From CAVRCA01 sp963719345 (lineage in GTDB: Bacteria; Pseudomonadota; Alphaproteobacteria; Acetobacterales; Acetobacteraceae), in NCBI GenBank assembly GCA_963719345.1, contig CAVRCA010000003.1, positions 186,001 to 250,000 of the forward strand: DNA of 64,000 nucleotides, in the 5' to 3' direction. A program made the translations under genes and the position numbers. Below are positions 55,198 through 63,187 of this stretch, piece by piece (the first letter of the stretch is position 1; every line of letters begins with the position of its first letter). A model generated the notes under the pieces. That model was not told the origin of the DNA. It saw only the letters and a program-made list of their open reading frames with translations, and did no database searches.

Positions 55198-57051
55198 ATG
55201 TCTCCTCACGAGGGTGTGATCCATCCTCTTGAGAGAGGGTTGATGCTCGACGCGATTGGCAGATTGCCCCAGACCCACGCGACGGGGCTGGTCCTGATGG
55301 CCGGGCTGATCTGCGCCCTCTGCGGCACCATCGCGCTGCGCGTCCTGCTTGCCACCCAGTCAGGGCGATGCACGTGGAGCTTTCGCCAAATCGCCGACGC
55401 CGCGTTCGAGGGCCTCGTCACTGAGGCAGCCGGCAGGATAATCGACGCCAACGTGACGTTCGGCCGGTTGCTCGGCTGCTCGCCCGAGGCGCTCGCCGGC
55501 CGCTCGCTGACGACGGTGTTCAGCCCCGAAACGATCTCGCGCTTGAGCGGATGGGACGGGCAGCGGGAGCCTTGCCTGGTCGAGGGCGAGCTGATCGGCG
55601 CCGGAGGCGTTCGCCGGCCCGTGGAGCTGTCGCGCCGCACGATTGCCGGCCGCAAGCAGGTGCGCGTGGTTCTGGCGGTCCGCGATCTCTCCGAACGGCA
55701 GGCCGCGCAGCGCCGGATCGAGCTTTTGGCGCATCGCGACCCGCTTACCGGCCTTGCGAACCGGCTGCTGTTCAGGGACCGTCTCGGTCATTGCCTCGCC
55801 GCGGCGGCGCGCTCCGGCAACGGCGTCGCCCTGCTCTGCATCAATCTCGACCGCTTCAAGACCGTCAACGACCTGCTGGGGCAGCCGGCGGGCGATCAGG
55901 TCATCATCGAGGCGTCCGCCCGTCTGGCCCGCTCGGTCCGCCAGATCGACACCGTGGCGCGCCTCGGGGCCGACGAGTTCGCCATCATCGAGCCGATCGG
56001 GGCCGATGCCCAGGCGGCCGTTCCCCTGGCGGAACGCGTGCTGGCGGAACTCGGCAAGCCGTACGACCTGCGGGGCCAGTCGATGACGGTCAGCGCCAGC
56101 ATCGGCATCGCGGTCGCCCCGGCGGACGCCGCGGCATCGGAACCGCTGATCCAGGACGCCGGCTTGGCGCTGGCCCGCGCCAAACAGGACGGCGGCGGCA
56201 GCTACCGCTTCTTCCAGCCCGGCATGGACCTCAAGCTGCGGCAGCGGCGACTGCTGGAAAGCGACCTGCGCGACGCCATCGCGTGCGGCGAGATGGATTT
56301 GCACTACCAGCCGCTGTTCGAGGCGCAGGGCCTCGACCCGGTGGGCTACGAAGCGCTGCTGCGCTGGAAACATCCGGTGCGGGGTTACGTCTCGCCCGCC
56401 GAGTTCATCCCGATCGCCGAGGAATCCGGCTTGATCGGCCGGCTCGGCGAGTGGGCGCTTGATACCGCCTGTGCCGAGGCAGCCTCATGGACGACACCGC
56501 TCCGCATCGCCGTGAACCTCTCGCCTGTCCAATTCGCGCAAGCCGATCTGGTCGGCATGGTCGCCGCCACTCTGGCCCGGCACCGGCTGTCTCCGTCGCG
56601 CCTCGAGCTGGAGATCACCGAAGGGGTTCTGATCGACAACACCGATCGCGCGCTGCGCGTCGTGCGTGAGCTGAAGCAGCTCGGCGTGCAGATCGCGCTC
56701 GACGATTTCGGGACCGGCTACTCGAGCCTCGGCTATTTGCGCCGCTTCCCGTTCGACCGGCTGAAGATTGACAAGTCGTTCATCGGGGAACTCGGCACGC
56801 ACAAGAACGCCGATGCGATCGTCAGCTCGATCATCGCGATGGCCCGGAACCTGGAATTGCAGGTTACGGCTGAAGGGGTGGAGCTCGAAAGCCAGCTTGG
56901 CCACCTCCGCGCGCATGGCTGCTCGCACGTCCAGGGCTTTCTTCTGGGCCGGCCGGTCCCGGCGACGGAACTGCGCCAGGCCGATGCCGGCCGGCGCGCC
57001 AAGCCGCACCACGGCGACGCCCGGACGATCCCGGCACGCCTGGTGGCGTAG
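55198..57051 (+). CDS. PAS-GGDEF-EAL protein, probable c-di-GMP phosphodiesterase
   Basis: 617 residues. A membrane helix at about 30-52 is followed by a PAS domain (about 62-178, AGRIIDANVTFGRLLGCSPE), GGDEF (about 180-340) and EAL (about 350-600). The GGDEF site reads RLGADEFAI, so the second Gly is Ala and cyclase activity is doubtful. The EAL motif YEALLRWKHP, the ELEITEGVL loop, LDDFGTGYSSL and RLKIDKSFI are intact, which favours c-di-GMP hydrolysis. GGDEF may serve as a GTP-binding regulator. Single gene, not obviously in an operon. Confidence 0.9.
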   Translation: MSPHEGVIHPLERGLMLDAIGRLPQTHATGLVLMAGLICALCGTIALRVLLATQSGRCTWSFRQIADAAFEGLVTEAAGRIIDANVTFGRLLGCSPEALAGRSLTTVFSPETISRLSGWDGQREPCLVEGELIGAGGVRRPVELSRRTIAGRKQVRVVLAVRDLSERQAAQRRIELLAHRDPLTGLANRLLFRDRLGHCLAAAARSGNGVALLCINLDRFKTVNDLLGQPAGDQVIIEASARLARSVRQIDTVARLGADEFAIIEPIGADAQAAVPLAERVLAELGKPYDLRGQSMTVSASIGIAVAPADAAASEPLIQDAGLALARAKQDGGGSYRFFQPGMDLKLRQRRLLESDLRDAIACGEMDLHYQPLFEAQGLDPVGYEALLRWKHPVRGYVSPAEFIPIAEESGLIGRLGEWALDTACAEAASWTTPLRIAVNLSPVQFAQADLVGMVAATLARHRLSPSRLELEITEGVLIDNTDRALRVVRELKQLGVQIALDDFGTGYSSLGYLRRFPFDRLKIDKSFIGELGTHKNADAIVSSIIAMARNLELQVTAEGVELESQLGHLRAHGCSHVQGFLLGRPVPATELRQADAGRRAKPHHGDARTIPARLVA

Positions 57052-57134
57052 AGCCCGCAACTGGGCGACGTGATTGTCGTGGAGGGAAACTGATCGCACA
57101 GGGCATGACCTCCACCAGGATGGGCCGCCCGGCG

Positions 57135-57662
57135 TCAGACCCAGCTCGCCAGCAAGGCCAGCACACCGCCCCCGAGCACGACGAGCGCCGGATTCACCTT
57201 GGTGACGCTCAGGAGCACCGCCGCGGCCAGAGACAGGCCGAGCTGGAAGCCGCCCTGATCGACCGACCTCGCCACCACGACGCCGCTCGTCGCCGCCAGC
57301 CCGACGGCGATCGGGGCCAACCCGCGCTCCAGAGCCAGATGCCACTTGGCACCGCTGCTGCGGTACCACAGCCGGCCGGTGACATAGACCAGCAGCGCGG
57401 CGGGCAGGATCATCGCGAACGTCGCCAGCAACGCCCCGGCAAGCCCGGCCGCCCGATAGCCGAGCAGCGTGACCAACAGGCTGCTCGGCCCGGGCGCCAC
57501 CTGGGCAATGGCGAAATTGTCGGCGAACTGCTGCGCCGTGACCCAATGCTGCGCGACCGTCTGGCGCTGCAGCTCCGGCACGATCGAGTTGCCGCCGCCG
57601 AACGACAGCAACGACGAGGTGCCGAAGATCAGCACGAGCTGCCAGGCGGTCGCGAGGTTCAA
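57135..57662 (-). CDS. Chromate transporter, second half-size subunit
   Basis: About 175 residues, one CHR domain with about six helices: LSFGGGNSIVPELQRQTV, VAPGPSSLLVTLLGYRAAGL, VNPALVVLGGGVLALLASW. Paired half-size CHR proteins together act like a full ChrA, exporting chromate or a related anion. The TTG start at 57662 lies within the stop of the partner (TTGA). Confidence 0.82.
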   Translation of the reverse strand: MNLATAWQLVLIFGTSSLLSFGGGNSIVPELQRQTVAQHWVTAQQFADNFAIAQVAPGPSSLLVTLLGYRAAGLAGALLATFAMILPAALLVYVTGRLWYRSSGAKWHLALERGLAPIAVGLAATSGVVVARSVDQGGFQLGLSLAAAVLLSVTKVNPALVVLGGGVLALLASWV

Positions 57663-58201
57663 GCACGCACCCCGCGCGTGCTCGCCCAGAAGTAGCCGAC
57701 CGGAGCGAGCACGACGAGGATCTGCCACAGCGGCACCCGCATGACGCCGGCAGCCAAGCTCGCCACGAACAGGGCGATCGGGACGGCGGAGACGAGAACG
57801 TGGCGGCCTTGCCGCCAGGCGACCGACAGCGTCAGCCCGACGGCAGCCGATGCCATGCCGGAAAGGAACTGCTGGAGCGCGGGATCGTCGCGAAAGCGCA
57901 GATAGAGCGCGCCGACCAGCAGCACCAGAAGCATGGGCATCGCGATCAGGCCAAGCACCGCGGCGATCGCGCCCCACGCGCCGCGCAGGCGGCCGCCCAC
58001 GAACACGGCGAAGTTCACCTGGTTGGCGCCGGGCAGGATGCGGCAGATGGTCGAGGCGCTGAGAAACTCCTCCTCGGTCAACCAGTTCCGCCGCTGGACG
58101 ATGATCTCGCGCGACCACGCCGACAGGCCGCCGCCGAAGCTCTCGAGCGCAATCTGGTTGAACGCGCGCGCCAGCATCCAGGCGGATGGCGGCTCATTCA
58201 T
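57659..58201 (-). CDS. Chromate transporter, first half-size subunit
   Basis: 180 residues. CHR domain: NQIALESFGGGLSAWSREII, RILPGANQVNFAVFVGGRLR GAWGAIAAVLGLIAMP and a membrane C-terminus. The PG-N-Q-F pattern is a family hallmark. It overlaps the PLD-family gene upstream by eight bases and the second subunit downstream, so these three may be one transcript. Whether chromate is the physiological substrate cannot be seen here. Confidence 0.85.
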   Translation of the reverse strand: MNEPPSAWMLARAFNQIALESFGGGLSAWSREIIVQRRNWLTEEEFLSASTICRILPGANQVNFAVFVGGRLRGAWGAIAAVLGLIAMPMLLVLLVGALYLRFRDDPALQQFLSGMASAAVGLTLSVAWRQGRHVLVSAVPIALFVASLAAGVMRVPLWQILVVLAPVGYFWASTRGVRA

Positions 58202-59201
58202 GGTTGAGCTCGGGGTCGGCCGGCTCCTCGAGCTCCGGGTGCAGGTGCAGGCTGATCGGGTCGGGCGGCTCGTATGGGTGTGCCTCCCGCCAATCCTGGT
58301 CGAACTGGCTTTTCAGGATGTCGACGGCCGTTTCGTCCGTGACGATCGCGCCCAGCTCGCGCCTCAGGTCGAACGCGCTGCGGTCGATGTTCATCGAGCC
58401 GACCAGAGCCGTTCGGTCGTCGATGATCAGCAGCTTGGCATGCAACCGCAATCCTTTCTGCCTGCGCACGCGGGCACCGGCGCGCGCCAGCAGGCGAAGC
58501 GCGGAAAACGTGTCGAGCATGTCGGGCGGGCTGATCCCATGCGCGCCACCGCAGACAATGCGTATGCGAACGCCGGACTGCCGCGCCGCGATCAGCCGGT
58601 CGAGGATCACGAGGTCGGCGAATTTGGGGTGCTGCACGGAGATGGAATGCTTCGCCGACGCAATCAGGTTCGCCATGCCCTCCCGGGCGTTCTTGTTGCT
58701 CCAGATCAGCGGGCTATCGTCCGGGTTTTCCAAGGGATGGCCATGCCAGTCCGCCTCGAACCCTGCCTCGACCTCACGCACGATCGCGGGCTCGTCGAAA
58801 ATCAGACCGTAATCACGCGTCGTGGTGAAATACTTATCGCTGAAGTTGAAGGTCGCGATCAGGGCGACGCGACTATCGACCACCATTGACTTCTCGTGCG
58901 TCACCGCGAAGCGCGGGCTGGACCAGGAAACGGCGACGCCGCCGGCCCGTAATTGCTCGGCCGCCTCGTCGTTCGCCCGGCTGCCCGACGAGCGCGCCGG
59001 ATTGAGCATGACGCGCACCGTCACGCCGCGCTGGCGCGCCGCCACCAGGCCTTCGAGCAAGGACGGCGCGGTGAAGGCGAATATCTTGACCAGGATGGTG
59101 TGTTGCGCAGCGTCGATCAGCGCGCGGACGGGGGCGATGCCGTCTTTGGGTTGCACGAGGACACGCGGCCTGTGGCGCCGTACCGACTTATCCTGAGCCA
59201 T
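58194..59201 (-). CDS. Phospholipase D-like (cardiolipin-synthase-like) protein
   Basis: 335 residues with two PLD catalytic motifs: THEKSMVVDSRVALIATFN and LHAKLLIIDDRTALVGSMNI. Both HxK-D/S motifs look intact. No signal peptide or membrane anchor is visible; it may act on phospholipid or nucleic acid. ATG 59201 opens MAQDKSVRRHRPRVLVQPKD. A divergent-length upstream extension was rejected because its sequence is basic and unordered. Confidence 0.82.
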   Translation of the reverse strand: MAQDKSVRRHRPRVLVQPKDGIAPVRALIDAAQHTILVKIFAFTAPSLLEGLVAARQRGVTVRVMLNPARSSGSRANDEAAEQLRAGGVAVSWSSPRFAVTHEKSMVVDSRVALIATFNFSDKYFTTTRDYGLIFDEPAIVREVEAGFEADWHGHPLENPDDSPLIWSNKNAREGMANLIASAKHSISVQHPKFADLVILDRLIAARQSGVRIRIVCGGAHGISPPDMLDTFSALRLLARAGARVRRQKGLRLHAKLLIIDDRTALVGSMNIDRSAFDLRRELGAIVTDETAVDILKSQFDQDWREAHPYEPPDPISLHLHPELEEPADPELNHE

Positions 59202-59268
59202 TCTGGACCTTGCAGCGTTGATCGTTCGACGCTTACACGACGACCGGCGACGGACAAGGGGAATGGTC

Positions 59269-60253
59269 TCAGGCGATCGGCTCCGGCGCACCCGCTGCGA
59301 AGCGGGCCAGGATTTCGCCTACTCCGATGTCACGGGTGATGAACACCAGCCGGGTCGTCCGGTCGGCGTCCGGCCAAGCGTCGAGCCAGTCGGGCGGGTA
59401 GAGCGTGTGCTGGACGGCGTGGACCGCCGCCGGCCGGTCCGGTCGATCGGCAAACGCGATCAGCCCCTTCACGCGCAACAGGTCCTCGCCGCGGTCCCGC
59501 GCCAGGCCGCCGAGCGCCTTGGCGAAATCGAGCCGCGTCATGGGGCGACGCAGGGCGATCGCGACGGTCGTGATCCCGTGCGAATGGGCGGCCACCGCCG
59601 ACCACGGACGCGGCGGCCGCCTGGACTTCAGCGGCGAGACCGCCGGGCCGGTGCCGCGGAACAGGGCCGACGCCGGATCCGACAGGTCGGCCGCGATGAT
59701 GATCTCGGCGGCCGGGTTCAGTGCCGCGAGCTGCGCCGCCAGCGACGCCGGTAGCGTCTGCAGGTCGGTCTTGCTGATGAGCAGCCGGTCCGCGACCACC
59801 GCCTGCGCGGTCGCCTCGGCGAAGCGCTCGAGGGTCGGCGCCCCGGACACCGCATCGATTACGGCGAGCACGGTGTCGAGGCGGAGCGCCCGCTCCAGCA
59901 TGGGATCGGCGGCGAGCGTATAGAGAATCGGCGCCGGCTCGGCGAGACCGCTGGTCTCCACCACCATGCGCCGGAACGGCGGCAGCGCCGCTGCGGCGCG
60001 CCGGGCGAGCAGCCCGTGCAGGGTGCGCACCAAGTCCTGCCGGACCGTGCAGCACAGACATCCGCTGGGCAGCTGGACCACGTCGTCCGGGCTCGCCTCG
60101 AGCAGCAGGTGATCGAGCCCGACCTCGCCGAACTCGTTGATCACCACCGCCGTGTCGGCCATGCCGGGCGATGCCAGCACCCGGCGCAGGAAACGAGGTC
60201 TTGCCGCTGCCGAGGAACCCCGTCAGGACCGAGATGGGCAGCGTCTCGCTCAC
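59269..60253 (-). CDS. CobW-family GTP-binding metallochaperone, frameshifted
   Basis: About 327 residues after one repair. Walker A GFLGSGKTSF, then VVINEFGEVGLDHLLLE, the metal motif GCLCCTV, Walker B region MVVETSGLAEP and SKTD in place of NKxD. COG0523 GTPases deliver Zn, Co or Fe to client enzymes. The break is near 60196: an extra T in GTTTCC, and repair gives GSGKTSFLRRVLASPGMAD. No zinc-limitation (Zur) site was seen upstream. Client unknown. Confidence 0.87.
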
Positions 60254-60308
60254 GCCGCCGACCGCCCGGGCCGCGGGCGGGAGTAACCCCGCTTCGAGGG
60301 ACGTCGCG

Positions 60309-60569
60309 TCAGGAGTGCAGCTGGGCCGCCATGCCCGGCGCCTCGCGCGCAGCCGCCACCTCGCCCGGCGTGGCGCCCTGCACCACCTTGAGACAGCGTG
60401 AGTAGAGGGCGAGGAGTTCGCTTTCGGTGCATGCCCCCTGGCCGCGCAGCAAGGTGCTGCCGGCAGGGAACGGGTGCTCGTGATTGCCGCGGCCGTTGAC
60501 GAACAACACGCACTGCATCAGGCCGAATGCAACCGCCTCCTGGCTGTCGCCATGAACCTGGAAGGACAC
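60309..60569 (-). CDS. Small hypothetical protein
   Basis: 86 residues. SFQVHGDSQEAVAFGLMQCV, FVNGRGNHEHPFPAG, LALYSRCLKVVQGATPGEVA AAREA. No family recognised; mixed alpha/beta with two cysteines. GTG 60569 is set by GGAGG seven bases upstream; an in-frame ATG at 60605 lies before that site. It is upstream of cobW on the same strand (55 bases). Confidence 0.55.
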   Translation of the reverse strand: MSFQVHGDSQEAVAFGLMQCVLFVNGRGNHEHPFPAGSTLLRGQGACTESELLALYSRCLKVVQGATPGEVAAAREAPGMAAQLHS

Positions 60570-60662
60570 CGTTTTCCTCCATTGGAATGGTTTGCTCGAA
60601 TGCAATCCTCAGCCGAAAGCAGTTGCGCTTCAACTCGCGTATAAGTGAGCGACGCAACCGGA

Positions 60663-61187
60663 TCAGCACCCGGCGGACGCAACCGGCGCGAACCCGAAAC
60701 GCCCCGCCGGCTCCCAGGGGCCGCCACGATAGTGCCAAAGCAGCAGCCCGGTTGCCCACGCCCGCCGCGCCGCAACGGTAGTCGCGAGCGTGTCGTAGAG
60801 TGCCCGTGCCTGCTCCGCCGTAACCTTGTTCTGCACCGTGGCGTGCGGCCGCCAGCCCTGACGGTCCTGCGCGGTCAGCCGATCCTGCCACCGCGCCGCG
60901 AGCTTTTTGCGCAGGGAGGCGATCGCCGGGGCAGCGACCGCGAGCGCCACGCCCCGGCCCAGCAGTCGCGGCGGGCCGAGCGTGACCGGAACGGCGGCCA
61001 TGTCGGCGCATTCCGCCGCGAGTGCGGCGCGGATGGCGGCGGTCTCCGCGCCGGGCAGGGCATGAAACAGCGTCACATGCGCCGGCACGAGATTGCGCTC
61101 CGGCGGGAAATACGCCCGACGCATGCCTTCGAGCCAGTCCTGGGTCGCCGGATCGAGCGCCAGGGTGACGATCAGCGGATCGGTCAC
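60663..61187 (-). CDS. 2H phosphoesterase (2'-5' RNA ligase-like)
   Basis: 174 residues. Two HxT motifs, HVTLFH and HATVQNK, are the catalytic dyads of the 2H phosphoesterase superfamily. FYPPERN-like YFPPERNLVPAHVTLF is typical of the bacterial YjcG/ThpR group. Likely cyclic phosphodiesterase on RNA. GTG 61187 is used; TTG 61220 would add 11 residues. It begins 38 bases after the end of the small gene at 61225-61449. Confidence 0.85.
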   Translation of the reverse strand: MTDPLIVTLALDPATQDWLEGMRRAYFPPERNLVPAHVTLFHALPGAETAAIRAALAAECADMAAVPVTLGPPRLLGRGVALAVAAPAIASLRKKLAARWQDRLTAQDRQGWRPHATVQNKVTAEQARALYDTLATTVAARRAWATGLLLWHYRGGPWEPAGRFGFAPVASAGC

Positions 61188-61224
61188 GGCACCCGCCGGC
61201 GGTCCCGGGGCGCCCTGCAAAGGT

Positions 61225-61449
61225 TCAGGAATCGCCCGGCGCGTGGGTGCCGGCGCGTACTCCTTCGCGGATCAGCTGCTTCAGCATCGAGCGGGCAACC
61301 GCGAGGGTGTTGACGCCGCCGCGCTGCGAGATTTTTTGGCCGTATTCGGGGTGCATGACGGTGATGATGCCGTGCCGGTCGGCCGTGTAGCGACCGCGAT
61401 GCGTGCGGCCGCCGACCTGGACCGTCACCTCGACGCCTTCGTTATCCAT
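61225..61449 (-). CDS. Small conserved hypothetical protein
   Basis: 74 residues. VEVTVQVGGRTHRGRYTADR then GIITVMHPEYGQKISQRGGV and LAVARSMLKQLIREG. It looks like a small beta-rich domain followed by a helix; similar short proteins occur in alphaproteobacteria but I cannot name the family. ATG 61449. It precedes the 2H phosphoesterase on the same strand. The 86-base gap to the GST stop holds nothing notable. Confidence 0.6.
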   Translation of the reverse strand: MDNEGVEVTVQVGGRTHRGRYTADRHGIITVMHPEYGQKISQRGGVNTLAVARSMLKQLIREGVRAGTHAPGDS

Positions 61450-61535
61450 CGGTTCCGCCCCTCGCCGCGCCGGCGCGATCTTGGCACTCTCAGCCGTTGA
61501 TGGCGAGGCTGGACGCCGCCGCGTCGGACCGCGGC

Positions 61536-62186
61536 TCAGGCCATCGCGGCCACCCGCTCCCAGGTGGTCGCCCGCAGGCTGGGACGGGCGTTCATCCGCC
61601 CGAGCCAAGCGACAAGGTTGCGGTGCGGCGCGCTCAACACCGCCCATTCGGGCGTCTCGGCAAAGAAATCGATTGGCCCCGCGACCAGCAGGTCGGCCAG
61701 CGACACCTCCGTGCCCGCGAAATATGGCCGGTCACCGAGAAGCCGTGCGAGCTCCTGGAACACGGCGTGCGCCCTCGGCATGGCGGCGGCCACCGCCTGC
61801 TCGTCCGGCGCGAGCCCCAGGACGCGCGGCCCCACGATCCGGTGGAAGACGATGACGTTGCCGACGCCCTGGAACAGATACCAGTCGTTGATGTTCATCA
61901 CCTGGTCCATCTGTGCGGCGGCTCGAGGATCGGCGGGCGTCAGTGCGGGAGTCGGCAGCACCCGATCCAGGTAGCGTAGGATGGCTTGGCTCTCGTAGAG
62001 GCTGAAGCCATCGTGCTCCAGCACCGGCACCCGACCGAACGGGTGGCGCGCCAGATGTTCCGGCGAGCGGAACGTGCCGGGAGCCACCGGCGCCAGACGA
62101 TAGGGCGCGCGCTTTTCCTCCAGCGTCGCGAGCACGGCCCGCCCGAACGGGCTGCCGGGAATGCTGTGGACGACGAATTCGGACAT
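61536..62186 (-). CDS. Glutathione S-transferase
   Basis: 216 residues. N-terminal thioredoxin fold with the catalytic-site region VVHSIPGSPFGRAVL, cis-Pro RVPVLEHDGFSLYESQAILR (VPV and ES motif), then a helical C-terminal domain with YFAGTEVSLADLLVAGPIDF. Conjugates glutathione to electrophiles in the cytoplasm; class beta/theta-like. Intact. The next downstream gene encodes a small hypothetical protein. Confidence 0.9.
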   Translation of the reverse strand: MSEFVVHSIPGSPFGRAVLATLEEKRAPYRLAPVAPGTFRSPEHLARHPFGRVPVLEHDGFSLYESQAILRYLDRVLPTPALTPADPRAAAQMDQVMNINDWYLFQGVGNVIVFHRIVGPRVLGLAPDEQAVAAAMPRAHAVFQELARLLGDRPYFAGTEVSLADLLVAGPIDFFAETPEWAVLSAPHRNLVAWLGRMNARPSLRATTWERVAAMA

Positions 62187-62274
62187 GAGGTTTCCCCGGT
62201 CAGGACTGTCGGCCAGCCCCCGCCAAGCCGTTCGGCGTGCCCCGCCGCTTCTTCCAGGCAGTGTCAGGGGAACG

Positions 62275-62351
62275 TGGCGCGCCCGAGAAGATTCGAACTC
62301 CTAACCCCCAGATCCGTAGTCTGGTGCTCTATCCAATTGAGCTACGGGCGC
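62275..62351 (-). tRNA. tRNA-Arg (anticodon ACG)
   Basis: 77 bases including encoded CCA. Acceptor GCGCCCG pairs with CGGGCGC, discriminator G. Anticodon stem CCAGA / TCTGG encloses the loop CTACGGA, so the anticodon is ACG (read as ICG after deamination). D-loop AATTGGA and T-loop TTCGAAT are standard. It reads CGN arginine codons. Confidence 0.95.
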
Positions 62352-62420
62352 CGCCGAGGGCGGGGATGTAGCGGATGCACCGCGGCCCGGCAAGCCACCC
62401 CGGATTAAGCGGATACGGAA

Positions 62421-62837
62421 TCAGGTGCTCGGGAGCAGCGTCACGCCCTCGGGCTGTGCCGCGGCGATCAGCTGCTTATCTGAAGTCGCCAGCGGCAGAC
62501 TACGCCGCCGGGCGAGCTCGAGATAAGCAGCATCGTAAGCAGTGATCCGATGCCGTTGGGCCAATTGCGCGGTTACGGTCCAGATTCGGAGTGTCGTCTC
62601 GTCGTCAATGCTGATTGGCAAATCCTGAAGAAAACCGGCCAGGCGTTCCCGGGTGGCCACGTCGATCCGGCCGCGCCGCTCCGCCGTCAGCAGTCCGTTG
62701 AGCGCCTCAATTGGCCAAAGCTGCGGCACGACGGCACCGGTCTCGGCGACACGGTCCAACAGGTCCATCACGGCCGCAGTCTGCTCGTCCTCGAAGCACC
62801 ATGCGAGAGCGACGGAGTTATCGATTACGAGGCTCAT
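62421..62837 (-). CDS. PIN-domain toxin (VapC-like), second pair
   Basis: 138 residues. Acidic residues at LVIDNSVALAWCFEDEQ (first Asp), WPIEALNGLLTAERRG (Glu), RITAYDAAYLELARR (Asp) and LATSDKQLIAAA (Asp) match the PIN active site. It starts four bases inside the antitoxin gene. Different subfamily from the toxin at 12834: shares only the fold. Confidence 0.88.
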   Translation of the reverse strand: MSLVIDNSVALAWCFEDEQTAAVMDLLDRVAETGAVVPQLWPIEALNGLLTAERRGRIDVATRERLAGFLQDLPISIDDETTLRIWTVTAQLAQRHRITAYDAAYLELARRRSLPLATSDKQLIAAAQPEGVTLLPST

Positions 62838-63088
62838 CGTCGCCCTTCGCTGATCAGCTCCCGCAGCGAGAGATCCCCAAGCGTCTGGCCCTTGCTGAAC
62901 GTGCGCAGTCCAGCCGCAGCGCGCCTTGCCTTGCTGCGATCGATGCCGGCCTCCGCCCGGACCAGCCTCGCAACCGGCTTGCCGCGACGGGTGATCAGAA
63001 CCTCGCCCCCCTCCTCGACTTCATCGAGCAAAGCAGTCAGGCGATTTTTGGCCTCGAACACTCCGACAGTATGCACCTGCCCCTCCAT
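62834..63088 (-). CDS. Phd/YefM-type antitoxin, second pair
   Basis: 84 residues from ATG 63088. VHTVGVFEAKNRLTALLDEV EEGGEVLITRRGKPVARLV is the Phd/YefM DNA-binding domain; the C-terminal part, SKARRAAAGLRTF then LRELISEGRR, should bind the toxin. The GTG at 63076 is a credible alternative start because GGAGG sits five bases before it, while ATG 63088 has no site. Direct repeats just upstream probably serve as operator. Confidence 0.85.
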   Translation of the reverse strand: MEGQVHTVGVFEAKNRLTALLDEVEEGGEVLITRRGKPVARLVRAEAGIDRSKARRAAAGLRTFSKGQTLGDLSLRELISEGRR

Positions 63089-63092
63089 CTGG

Positions 63093-63112
63093 CTAGATAG
63101 ATAGCTAGATAG
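63093..63112. promoter_or_regulatory. Putative operator of the second toxin-antitoxin operon
   Basis: Two direct copies of CTAGATAG separated by four bases (ATAG), the second followed by C, just upstream of the antitoxin start. This AT-rich stretch contrasts with GC-rich surroundings. Phd-type antitoxins bind paired sites and repress their operon together with toxin. Binding is inference. Confidence 0.5.
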
Positions 63113-63187
63113 CACAGGGCTCTGCCGGGCGTCACTTATCTCTCAAGGCCAAAGTCCGCCTCGCCCGGCCTTTCTCAGCCAAGTCGG

